64,000 nt of DNA, from the NCBI GenBank assembly GCA_013399015.1, contig VWZX01010413.1, positions 773 through 64,772 on the forward strand. The letters are read 5' to 3'. The notes beneath the pieces were generated by a model. That model was given only the letters and a program-made list of their open reading frames with translations, made no database searches and was not told the origin of the DNA. Each line of letters begins with the position of its first letter. Within the stretch, counting starts at the first letter, position 1. Below, in pieces: positions 1-10,900 of the stretch. The translations under genes were made by a program, and so were the position numbers. The stretch comes from Galbula dea (taxonomy: Eukaryota; Chordata; Aves; Piciformes; Galbulidae).

Positions 1-655
1 GGGTGGTTTAGGATTTTGTGCTGGTTTATGTGTTTTTTGCTGCTTTTCAAGGGTGCGCGTTTCAAGGAGGAGTTTGGGGGAGTTTTCTGTCAGTGTTGAC
101 TCGGGGCTGTTCTCAGCTGCTGCAGTGGGATTTTTGTTTGCTTTTAGGGCTATTTCAGAGTGGGTTTAGGGGTATTTTGGAGAGTTTTCAGGGTTTTGTT
201 GGGAATTTCAGAATGTTTTTCTACTGGTTTAGGGTGGGTTTAGCATACTTGGCAGTATCTCAGTGATTTTAGGGGATTTTGGGGAGTTTCAGGATATTTC
301 TGTGCTCTTTTAGGTGGTTTGGGGTGCTGAGGATGGCTTTGATTTGTTTTGGGGTGTTTTGGAGTGTTTTTTGCTATTATTGAGCGGCCATTTTGGGGGA
401 CTTTTGTGTAGTGTTATGCCACTGTTGAGAGGTGATTGGGGGCTGTTTTCAGCCGGTGTAGTGGCATTGTAGAGCAGCTTATAGGGGTATTGGAGAGCAG
501 TTTGGGGTATCTCAGAGTATTTTCAGGTATTTCATAGTGTTTTTCTGCTGTTTTAGGGTGGGTTTGGCATGCTTTGGAGTATTTCAGATTGGTTTTAAAG
601 GAGTTTAGGGTGTTTTAAGGAGTTTCAGGTGTTTCTGTGCTGGTTTAGCGTGGTT
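1..655. repeat. Degenerate T/G-rich tandem repeat, about 325-bp unit
   Basis: The stretch is strongly T/G-biased on the + strand and consists of loosely repeated words such as tttagggtgggttt and agtttcag. Two copies of a longer unit can be aligned. The block around 226-330 (TTTAGGGTGGGTTT, then a cag-tatttcag word, then a tttctgtgct word) recurs around 550-650, and the cagctg/cagccg-plus-gtgg word near 112 recurs near 445. The offset is about 325-330 bp. The small open frame at 18-266 is low-complexity and is not considered a gene. The array may continue left of the window. Confidence 0.6.
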
Positions 656-1040
656 TTATCATGAGAGCCAGAGCACAATCAGTAAGAAATGACTTCTTTT
701 TCTTTCAAATAAAAGAAAAAAGAACTATCCCTTAGGAGAGAGCAAGTGTGAGAGCAAAGGATGCGAAGCCTGCTTCTCTGTTTCAGGTTACATACACTGA
801 AACACAACAGAAATGGTCCTGCTCAGCAGAGCCAAGGCAGCAGAGTCAGCATCGGCAAAGGAAGGAGGAGCTCTTACCCTTGCATGATGAAGAAAGGTGC
901 ATCTCTCCTTGTAATCCAGAAAACGTTTTTTTCTGCCAAGATGCTTCACTCCTCTGCAGGGAAATAACCCGTAGCAGTTTCCCTCAAGTACCAGGGTGGC
1001 CTGAAAATGGCTACTGGAATAGAGACGTAGGCAACAGAAG
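656..1040. other. Unassigned spacer between repeat arrays
   Basis: Mixed sequence without an assignable exon or repeat family. The long frame beginning at 748 runs through this spacer, the CR1 piece and the 72-bp array, so it is read as chance coding in repeats. Confidence 0.4.
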
Positions 1041-1197
1041 CACAGAATCTCGCCAGTGGGAAGGAACCCACAAGGATCGTCGAGTCCAACTCCTGCCAAT
1101 GCACAGAGTAACCCCCTGCCTGAGGGCCTTGTCCAAATGCTTCTGGAATTCTGTCAGGATTGACCGCTTCCTTGGGGAGGCTGTTCCAGGACCTGGA
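1041..1197 (-). mobile_element. CR1 LINE fragment (3' end, inverted)
   Basis: The + strand starts with the reverse complement of a CR1 tail (cacagaatct) and continues with the diagnostic ggaaggaaccca, caaggatcgtcgagtccaac and ggggaggctgttccagg words of the CR1 3' region. The fragment is truncated and diverged. It abuts the 72-bp tandem array directly. Confidence 0.75.
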
Positions 1198-1200
1198 CGG

Positions 1201-1550
1201 CTGAGAGGCCTAGACCAGCCCCTGTACCTTCGAGAAGACGACCAGAGCGGCGCCTACCATGGAGCTTGGAGGACTGAGAGGCCTAGAGAGGACCTGTACC
1301 ATCGAGAAGACGACAAGAGCGGCTCTGACCATAGAGCCTGGAGGACTGAGATACATAGAGCAGCATCACTCCAGGGAGAAGGAAACCAGAGTGTGAGAGA
1401 GCATAGAGCCTGGAGGACCAAGTTGCCTAGAGAGGCACTGTAATCATCGAGAAGAAAACCAGACCGTCTCTGACCATAGAGCTGGGAGGACCGAGTTGCC
1501 TGGAGAGGGCCTTTACCATTTGGAAGAATACCAGAGGGGCTCCCACAATG
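1201..1550. repeat. Minisatellite with 72-73 bp period, about five copies
   Basis: Equivalent positions (the base after GGA in ggaggactgag-like words) fall at 1201, 1274, 1346, 1418 and 1491, giving spacings of 73, 72, 72 and 73 bp. Each unit carries a 'tagag' word, a 'catcgagaagac'-like word and a 'ccatagagc-tgg-aggac' word. Copies are diverged, so this is an old array. It ends where the CTA/GGG-rich array starts. Confidence 0.8.
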
Positions 1551-2300
1551 GGTCTATCAGGGTACATATGGGCTCTCTAGGGGTCGATCAGGGTATATAT
1601 GGGCTCTACAGGATTATCTAGGGATTCTCTAGGGGTTTATCATGGTACATATGGGCTCTACAGTGGTCTCTAGGGTCTCTCTAGGGGTCTATCGGGGTAC
1701 CTATGGGCTCTGTGGGTGTCTCTAGGCTGTCCACGGGGGTCTATCGGGGCACATATGGGCTTTACGGAGGTCTCGAGGGTCTCTCTCGGGGTACCTATGG
1801 GGTCTACGGGGATCTACAGAGCTACATATAGGGGTTTATCAGGATACATATGGGCTCTATGGGGCTCCATAGGGTCTCTCTAGGGGTCTATCGGGGTACA
1901 TATGGGCTCTGGGGGGGTCTCTAGGGTCTCTCTAGGGGTACCTATGGGGTCTACGGGGACCTACAGAGCTACATATAGGGGTCTGTCAGGGTACATATGG
2001 GCTCTGGGGGGGTCTCTAGGGTCTCACTCGGGGTACCTATGGGGCCTATTGTGCTTTATAAGGTCTCTATATGGGTCTGTCGGGGTACATGTGGGCTCTA
2101 TGGGTGTCTCAAGGGTCTCTGTAGAGGTGTATCGAGGTACATATGGGATCTGTGGGCATCCGTAGGGTTTCTATGGGGGTCTATCAGGGAGGTCTCTAGG
2201 GTCTGTCTAGGCTACTATTGGGGTACATATGGGCTCTATAGGGGTCTGTCGGGGTACGTATGGGCTCTGCCAGGGTACGTATGTAGGATTTGGGGGTAGA
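1551..2300. repeat. Minisatellite with about 95-bp higher-order unit
   Basis: Built from short modules: one of about 30 bp (ggggtctatc-ggggtacat-atgggctct), one of about 22 bp (ggtctctagggtctctcta), a ggggtacctatggggtctac module and a cagagctacatata module. In the best-ordered part these repeat as a unit of about 95 bp, for example starting near 1885 and 1980, with a similar copy near 1740. Elsewhere modules are shuffled or deleted. Small open frames at 1902 and 1997 are the same frame in two successive units and are not genes. Confidence 0.85.
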
Positions 2301-3439
2301 GATTACGCACAGTGTCTTGTGTGAGAGTTCAGTAGACCTAGAAACACTGACTCATGCCAGCAACCTGTTGTTCAGTGACATCTGTCCGTTCTTCGGAAGA
2401 AAGTGTTCTGCTCTGAAGAAATCCTGTGATGTCATTTATTTATCTGAACGTCTCTGAGACACCACATGCTTCCCATTCTTTGCCATGCTCGTGGAAATGT
2501 GGGGTACGGTTTTAAAAACTGTTTGAAAAACAAAAGGGAGGCACTGTCATCCTGTACCTTGCTAAGAAAAAATAGCACTTTCAGAGATGCTGTGGTCCAC
2601 CAAGCATATGTTCTCCCTGTATTAGTCCTTTGAAGAGTTTAACAAAAAGAGAAAATAGTTCAGGTTATAGTAATCTGACCGAGAGCATTCTGGTGGCTGT
2701 TATCCTGAATTTCTAAGGGAATCTGCTTTTCCTCAGAGATGAACTTGGCAGTCACAACTCTTTCAGTGTGCCACTGTATATTTTTATCCACTGTTTAGGC
2801 TACTCTATCTCTGTTAAACATTTTTGGCAAATCCCTGCAAAGTATATTCAGAAGCGCTAGCAAGATAGCAGGATATGAAAATGGATCGTGATGCACTGAA
2901 AGGTTTCCAAAGATGTTTTACTGCATTTCTAATATAAGGTTTCATCTTTTTGATTTCTCCTTGTCTAAAGTCAAATGCAGGGGAAAAGTGGCCTGTATTT
3001 AAAGTCAGTTAATATATTCTGAGTGATTGCATTAGATGTTGCCTTCGTGTAAAAGAACAGCAAAATTTAAGTCTACATGGACTTCATAAATAGCTTATGG
3101 GTGACTAAGCACCTTCTACCTCATCATATTATTGACATAGTTCCATTTTTCTGATGTTTCCTAAAGGCGACAAGTAAAGTGACTTTTGCAGTTGCACGTA
3201 GTTCCCTGGGGAACAAGACTCAAATTCAGAATACATGCGATGATAGAATGTAGTATAAATGTGCTACCAAGTTTGACACATTGAAACAATCACAGTAGAA
3301 TAGCAAGGACAGAGTGAAACAAATCGGGCCCCATAAAGGTGTTCACAATGTTTAAGGATTCTATTATTCAAGTGGCAGAAGTCATGATAAATTAACCTAC
3401 TGCTTCCTTATAGCAAAAAATGATTCATTAATTTTATTT

Positions 3440-4270
3440 TGGTCATCATGCCCCACCTGTCTCCCCAGTTTCTAAGCTAATAACGGCTTCTGTAAAGACC
3501 TTGTTGTAACATGAATTTGTACGTGCCAAGTAAAGACGGTGTAACTGTGTTGCTCTGTTATAACGGGCTGTATGCTATGTGCTGAAACGGAATTTGCAAT
3601 GCCTCGGGACTAAGGCTTGTCTGGTTTTGTTTCTCCAACCTTCCTTGACCTGCTTGAAACCTCCGTTTACTTTTGTTAGCTCTAACAGCAAACTTTCCTA
3701 CATGACCGGGTTGTAGGGCTAATCTATTATCTTCCATAGTATAATCATGTTTTTTATACAAATAGCAATAACAAGAAGTTATTTCATGTAGGATGAGATA
3801 TTTATGGATATAACAATAATGCAGAGAAATACAGGTCTGGTGCACTAGCAGAGGTTTGAGAAGTGAATAAACAGGGTAGAGCAGAGAGGAGAAAAGCCAT
3901 GAGAAAATAGAAGATGAGGCACAGACCTGGTACCGGAAACCCCATAGCTATAAACAACGCACCAGGGGTCACTAGAAAACAAGGGGACCTGGAACAAGAC
4001 AAAAGAGAGTTTATATATACAAAAGGAGTATCTAACACATGCAAAAGGCATGAAATTTGAATGTGAAGTGGAGCTGCAGCCTAACGAAGAATGCTGACTG
4101 ACGAAGAAAAGGCGAATGCATAAAAGGGTCAGCCAACTTTCAAGAATGGCCCCACAGATATCTTTGAGTGACAGAAGAAATCGTCAACATGAAATAACTT
4201 TATTCCCATTAAAGTCCATATGCAGACAAACCACTGTAACGCCTTCGCTACCGGAACGAAACCACTGACC
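3440..4270. other. Possible old LTR or transposon remnant (weak)
   Basis: The block is less AT-rich than its surroundings, contains clustered CpG dinucleotides, and on the minus strand carries an AATAAA-type signal (complement of tttatt at about 4199-4204). Its edges and family are not identifiable by eye. Open frames at 3558-3845 and 3802-4051 (minus) have no recognised motifs. This is a composition-based suspicion only. Confidence 0.2.
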
Positions 4271-4659
4271 TTATGTCACAGAATTGTGAGGGAAGAGAAA
4301 GCGGAACAGTTTCTGATCCTTTCCCTCAGAAGGAGTGTGTGAATAACAATTTTAACTCTGTTTTCGTTATTATTAGACTTTTCCTCCATAGATCTATTCT
4401 TTCTCTGTCTGTAATAACCACATTTGGACCAGTAATGATTTTTGTTTTAGACTATTAACGATTTCAATTATGTTAGCAACCAATTTGCTTTATGTAAGAT
4501 GCGTCTCGGTTTTGTCCATAAACAAGAATTAGAGTGCAACAAAGGTTGGTAGTTCTAACTACGCAGATTTAAATAAAAATGAAATTTGAATTTGCTAAGG
4601 AAAAGTCAGCTTCTGCAGATTGGTTGTACTTCTGTATATAACTAATATTCAGTAATAAT

Positions 4660-5100
4660 TAATAAAAAATGGGAAAATATTCCAGTGGTTTGCTGACTCC
4701 CCCAGATACTTCTGAAATGTCGTTATGTATGGATGCGGTGGGTGCATGCACAGCTGCTTTTCCAATGGAAGGTGCGCACACAGTTGTTTTTCTACACCCC
4801 TTTTATAGGGTAGAGCATCTACAAGGTAATGGCCCATCCCCTTTGGCCCAGCGCATGGGTGCCTTATCCATGTGCAGTCCACGTGGCCTTTTTTGCCTTC
4901 TCATTGGCTGTTGCTCGGGTGGTTGGGCCCAATCAGCACGCTCTGTGCACACAGCATGGCATTTTGGTAAATAAGTCCTCATAACCTTGAAACTTTATTT
5001 TGGTGCTTGTGGAGTTTCTATGGCAATCGGTGGTTCTGCCTCAGCCTAGTAATTGTTAACTGTCAACTGTCTCGGTAAGTTGTTTTTGTTCTTGCACGGC
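4660..5100 (+). mobile_element. LTR-like segment (weak)
   Basis: The order of elements resembles a retroviral LTR read on the + strand: two CCAAT-type boxes (cattggctgttg at about 4903 and cccaatcagcacg at about 4928), then an AT-rich taaataag word, then a tttattttggtgcttgtgg stretch that resembles the end of R and start of U5. No flanking retroviral genes, primer-binding site or target duplication were found. An unrelated promoter-like region is an alternative. Confidence 0.3.
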
Positions 5101-7755
5101 TCTGCTCCCGGTCAAGTGCCGCGTGAGCAAACTTTGCGGCATATTTTGATACGGTTTGTCAAAAATACAGTCCCTCACATGCAGGCTGGAAGATACCTTT
5201 AGAAACAAACTATTCCAAGCTCCTGTTCAAAGCAGGTCCACTTCTGAAGTTAGAGCCAGTTTGTCAGGGCTTCACCCAGCAAAGTTTTGGAAAGCTCCAA
5301 GGATGAATATTCTGCATGCCCTGCAGGTAACTCATTTCATCTTTGGCAGACCACTCGAACAATCTCACTGTCACCTGTGAACTGGTGAAGGGGAAGTTTG
5401 ACGAAGAACCTTTAGCACAGGTGAAAAATTCCATTTTCTGTAAGGACCTGAGGAAGAGGAACTGACCCCTCCTGGCTCCTACACACAACAATTAAGTGTC
5501 TCCATAAAGGAAGAATAGGCACAAATTGAGAAAGGAGAAAATTAAGAAGGAACAGAAACAGAAATCTTTATTGCAAGAAAACGCGGAAGGAAAGCAACCG
5601 GGTGCCCAGAACAGCAATAAAGAACTCATCGTATAACTGGGTGAGAATTGCAAAGATCGACTAGAGGAAGAAGCAGAAAGAGAGCCTTTCATATGTTCGG
5701 TCCGCTACGAACGGGAGGACAAATAATTTTTTTTCACTTCCCCTTGCAACAGTTTTTATTTTCTTGAACATTTCTTTAGTCTGAACAAACTGAGTGTTTT
5801 CTATCTTTCTGTGTAACTATTTACTTCTGCTTTCCTCTGCAGCCTCTCCAAGTAAACCATGTTGTTTTTTTTTAAAGGTGAGATTGCCAAAGCCACTTGC
5901 AACACAACTTCTTTGGTTTTCCCCCAAAAGACAAGGATAAGTTCCTCCCCTGGAAATTGTTCACGTGTCTGCCCTACTGAATCTTGAAGGAAACGTAAAG
6001 GTGAGATTAGGTTCTACACGTTCGCTCTGCTATACAAACGCTGCGTTCATCTTGCTGAGTATTACGTGGGCGCAAAGGTAATTCGCACGTCCTTGTCAGA
6101 AGCCCTGCATTTTGCCTTGGCGACGAAACGGTAGGGAAGGACAGCCAAAGGACATTCACATGAAAAAGGAGGTTGAAACCTCCTCTTCTGCTGAAAACTT
6201 CCTCCCCCATTTTCTCTAGACTTTCTAATACTTTTCTCAGAAAGATTCATTAAAACCAGAATCTAGTTCAGCAATCGGTGAAGTGCTTTCCTCACATGAT
6301 ATGCCAGCAATTAGGTTTCATAGAACAATAATTTCTGTCTACTTATGTACACACTGTGGTTCCTGACCACTGCACGTTTTGACACAAGCAGACTGAAACG
6401 TTTTGTGTTGTATTGAAGATGACCTGTGTTATATTTTAATACAGGAAGGAAATGCATGTAAAATTAAGAGTCTGAAAAAAGAGTGGCTTTAAATATTCTC
6501 ATATTATCATCACCGCTTTATAATATGTATTGTCAGGAGACTGGATCCTATTACAGGTACCACTTTCAGCACCTCAGTGTGCCATCTTCCAACCAGACAG
6601 ACCAAATTCTTTAGAGATCATTTTGCTTCTCTTACAGTGGGACTATATTCCCCAGCCACTGTTGAAAAGCACTTGAGATACAGGATTAATGTAAGTGCTA
6701 GGTACAATTATAATAAAGAAGAATACCTACCACAGCCCCAATGAAAGAAGAGAAAGCAAAGACATGGTAGTCTAAAGCCCACGTTTCACACGCATGTGAA
6801 ACCCTTCCAACTATTTCTGCAAAATCACTTGTAGTCCTTACGCATAACGCAGGCTGACACGCAAAAGCTTGTACTCAAATCGCTATTGCTGAGTTCATAC
6901 GAGCCCAGAGATTAAGTACTAGATTTGCTAAGATATGAAGGTCACAAAATAAAATTTTGGTTTTTTTTTTTTTGCTCTCTTTCCAAAAGCTTTCTAAGTG
7001 CTACAAAGCATGTGATGGATACATTTAAAAAAAATCAAGAAAATCTGAAGTTATTTAATTCAGATTTTGAGCCGCTTTTCCTGTCCAACTATTGCAGAAG
7101 AATTACTTTTCTATCCGGTCAGGATAATGGCAGCCCGTGCCTTCCATTCGACTTGCACTAGAGGACATACAGACCGATTCTGCAGTTTTATTTTGTATTC
7201 CTATTTCTTTGGAGAAAATTTGCATTTTTGCAGTGGTTTATCACAACAATAGTTATCATCAACAGAAAAAATACTTGGTACTAGCTATGAAAAACATGGT
7301 TGTGCTGTCAGTTGGATAGTTCAGATTCTGTAGAAACCTTGCAACAGAACAACGTTACGGGATTTTTGATCGGCTCGTCGCAGGATTTCGCAAATTGTAG
7401 ATAAGATCCTCATCCACGTGGTTCCACTCGGGCCCGAGGCCCTCGTTACTCCAGGGAACACGTAAGAGTTATAAAGCATCTCTCTATGCAAGCCAGGTGC
7501 AAATAGTTACTAGAACAAGCAATGAGCCGAGTGATTTCAGTATAAAGAGAAAAGGAACCAGACCAGACCAAATCTGAAAAGTAAATCATTAACGCAAGCA
7601 CTTTCTGTAGGTGAACATTTCATTCTGTGACTAGCTGAAATTTGATTCTGAAAACCAACACAGCAGAGCAGAGGGTGTTGTGCTAATAACTCTGTTTACT
7701 TATGTTATAATCATGCTTATTCACATATGATTAACGACTAAGTATACACTGAATC

Positions 7756-7762
7756 TATAAAA
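7756..7762 (+). promoter_or_regulatory. ANXA10: Candidate TATA box of ANXA10
   Basis: TATAAAA lies 185-191 bp upstream of the start codon. A start site about 25-30 bp downstream would give a 5' UTR of about 160 nt. The assignment rests on motif and position only; no CpG island is present at this promoter. Confidence 0.4.
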
Positions 7763-7946
7763 CCCAAAAGCGCATGGTACCAAGCAGAGATCTTGCTTCC
7801 TTGTTACCTTGGAGCCTAATGTCCTCAGTACTGGATTGATTGGGTGGTTTCACTCGATTCTCAGACTACACTGCTATTGAACTGTTAGTTTTATACCAGG
7901 AAAGCTACTATTTTTGTATCAACAGAACTTGAAGACTTGTTTCAAA

Positions 7947-7964
7947 ATGTACTGTGGAGATTAT
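7947..7964 (+). CDS. ANXA10: ANXA10 coding exon 1
   Basis: ATG plus five codons (MYCGDY), residues 1-6, followed by the donor gtgagt; phase 0. It is too short for an open-frame scan and was found by matching the conserved N terminus. The following 5685-bp intron holds a 40-bp imperfect duplication at 8314, a CR1 copy at 12368, and a GC-richer unassigned patch at about 9790-9990. Confidence 0.9.
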
Positions 7965-10900
7965 GTGAGTATAACGATCTGTTCTCTGAAATCTTCCCAA
8001 ACTTTTATTGCTCTAATGCCACGTGCTGTTATCACACGTCTGGGGACCTATTTCCCTCCACTGGTAGAAATTAATCCCAGGTGAAGGTATCTGTGATTTG
8101 GGACTAATTCTGGGGTCGCATCCAGTATATATGAAGTGTCTGAAAAGCAGATTAAAATATAAGGAATTATCAGTTCAGTTCCTGTCCCATAATTTTAGAC
8201 CTTTCAAGACAAAACAATTAGTTTTTTTATTTCTTTGTGAGACTGTTTGTGGGGTTTTGATACTGGCTCTTAGCTGCTACGTAAGACACAAAAGTGCATA
8301 CCGTGCCCTAATTGTATTACAAATAAAAAGGTGAGTTATATAAAAAGGTGAGTGTATTGCAAATAAAAAGGTGATACTGATTCATGGTACTGATTTGGTG
8401 GGTTTTTATTTTTACAAGACAGTCTGCAGCCACATAAAGTAACTAAATAGCTTTATTATTTCTAAAATTTGAGTTTGTTCACAATGTGAAAAATATTTCA
8501 AAGGAAAGATATGCTACATCTACAAGGGCCATAACACAGGAAAAGTTACCACTTATTGTTCCCCATTGATAAATTGTAATAATATATTAATTGGTTTCAT
8601 TAGCACTCTTCAAGAAAATAAAAGTTCATACTGCAATTTTAAATCTCCTTTCTGCAAGCTAGTGTAGTTATTTCATGACAGCAAACCATGAAATTGCTTT
8701 CTGCACCGGATATGCTGATACTTATGTTCACTAAGGACTTTCATATCCTTGTAATTATTATTAATAGGAATAATGATTCATTCTTCTCAAATGTTTTTTA
8801 CATGTGCAATCTAAAGATCAACATATAACTTTCTAAAGGATGGTCTTTTTTTGCCTTATTTATTTGAAAGCATAATTGCACTAATTGTTCCAATCTCACC
8901 GGTAAAGTGTTTCTTCCTATAAATCGATACATATATATTTGTTGTTCTAAAGCAATAGGTATTGAATGGCTTCACTAATGCATTTGATGCTCTGCAATTT
9001 TGGATTTTGCAATCTTTGCTAGAACAGCTAAGAACCAAAAAGGGTTTAGGGGGTTTCTTTTTGGTTCCTATTTTCTCTTTTAGTTAATACGTTATTAATC
9101 TATATGATTAAAGGAAGACAGGAAGATGAATGCCATCTGACAAAGCTAGTAGATCCACTTCAGTTGGAGAAGTCAAGAAGTTCTTTTGTTCTACTTATTT
9201 ATTGAGACCAATTGTATTTAAGTAATTGACATTCCGTCTGCATATAGCATATTGCCTGACGTAAATGGTAGTATGTTATAAAATAACTTACAGAAAAAAA
9301 TTTTGTGCCTTTAAGTCATTAAATTCGGTAATTGTTATATTTGTAATAATATTCAAATAGTTTGATTGTATTATCAAAAAAGCCTAACAGAATATACATT
9401 AATATTTAACCGTGGGAGATGTTTACACCAGTTATTTTAAGCTTAATTTAATGTAATAGTTCTGCATTAGTCAGCCTTTAGGACTGCTTGAACAGAGAGG
9501 GAATTTCTATTCCTAATTTTGATCCTCTGATTTGCACCAAAACATTCCAAAATAAATTATGTCAGTACCATCTCACCAGTCCCTCTGCTTCTAAACGTGC
9601 AGACACACTGATTAGGTTTTTTTTTTTCCATAATCACAGAAGTTAGAGACCAGAGAAACAACTCTAGACAACGGGGTGCATATTGGTCTCAGGAAAGCTG
9701 TCAAAACCTGACTACAGGTTTTCTCTGAAAAGCATTGGGATAGATTCTCAGGTTGCGTAAATCTTTATTCTTTATTTCCATGTCCATGTGTTGTGGGATC
9801 GGAAGGGACAAACTAGGGGTTAATATGAACTAGCTCACTCACTGCATCCTAACCAGCGAAGCAGACTTCCCTGCTGAGGCATCCAGACAGAACTGGGACC
9901 CGTAGTGCAGAGCCCCTGTCCCCCGCTGGATGCCTGCTGGTCCCTTAAGATAAAGCTGGTCAGGGAGCAGTGACAGCTTTCCCAGATAAGACTCAGCAAC
10001 AAAACTGCAGAAAAATCACTACTTCTAGCAAACCACGAGCAAGAAAACAGGGCTTACGCAGGACTGAGCGACAATGTTGTTACATAAATTTCTTGTCTAC
10101 TTTTCCTAAATACAAACTCTAGATTGAAAACAAGTCTTGAAAGCACACTTGAGACTTAAAGATACTTTTCAAGGAATCCCAAAAATGTTAACATACTCTT
10201 TATTCAAAAGCATAGGAAACATGAAAAATAAACTGGAAGTATTACTTTCAAAAATTTACTTGGTTATTTAAGATTATCTCCTTTATTTTTTATGCTACCC
10301 ATATTAGTAATTTCATATGCTATGTAAGAGCAACTGGATAGGACGGAGTTTCCCAAGATTAAGAATAAGGTGTACAAAAAGTTAACAGCGTGAGTTCTGT
10401 CAGATTCAGCAATGCGAGGCAACATCATTATCGGAGATTAGACACAGAAAACAGCTCCCCACAGAACCGCAGAGGTAAACCTACCAGCACTTAGATAAGA
10501 TGACATCTGTGGCCTCTCACAAAATGGGAAGCTTTGGAGAAAAAAAATTCTGATTTTAGAAGTATTCCTTCTCTATCGTATATTATTAAAATGAATCGTA
10601 ACACATACAATACACTCACCGTACATCAAAATACTAATGAAACTTTTATTTAATAAAGTAGCGCACAAAGGATATCTTTGCAAAAGTATAGCTAGCTCAT
10701 AGCATGTGGTTACCTAATAAAGCAAGCATTTTATTTTAGAAGATATTCCCTACGGGAAACATTTGGACTAAGGAGTCTGATTGTTCATTATCGGCAGAAT
10801 GACTTACTGAACAAATATTATTAGAAGGTCGTTCATACTTTAGATCGCATTTTCCATCACAAGACTGAATTGCCTGAACTTTACACATCATAATTTGATA

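Larger units (their letters stand above)
2301..7750. other. Gene-free region upstream of ANXA10
   Basis: AT-rich sequence with no exon I can support. Small open frames are scattered on both strands, none with recognisable protein features or paired splice sites. Two subregions, about 3440-4270 and 4660-5100, look like old transposon or LTR material and are listed separately. A short GC-richer patch at about 7360-7470 (ggcccgaggccc core) lies about 500 bp upstream of the ANXA10 start and could be regulatory, but no specific site is recognised. Confidence 0.5.

Noticed and set aside
748..1443. 231-codon open frame on the + strand
   Set aside because: It runs through a CR1 fragment and the 72-bp tandem array; the protein is repeat-derived with no domain.
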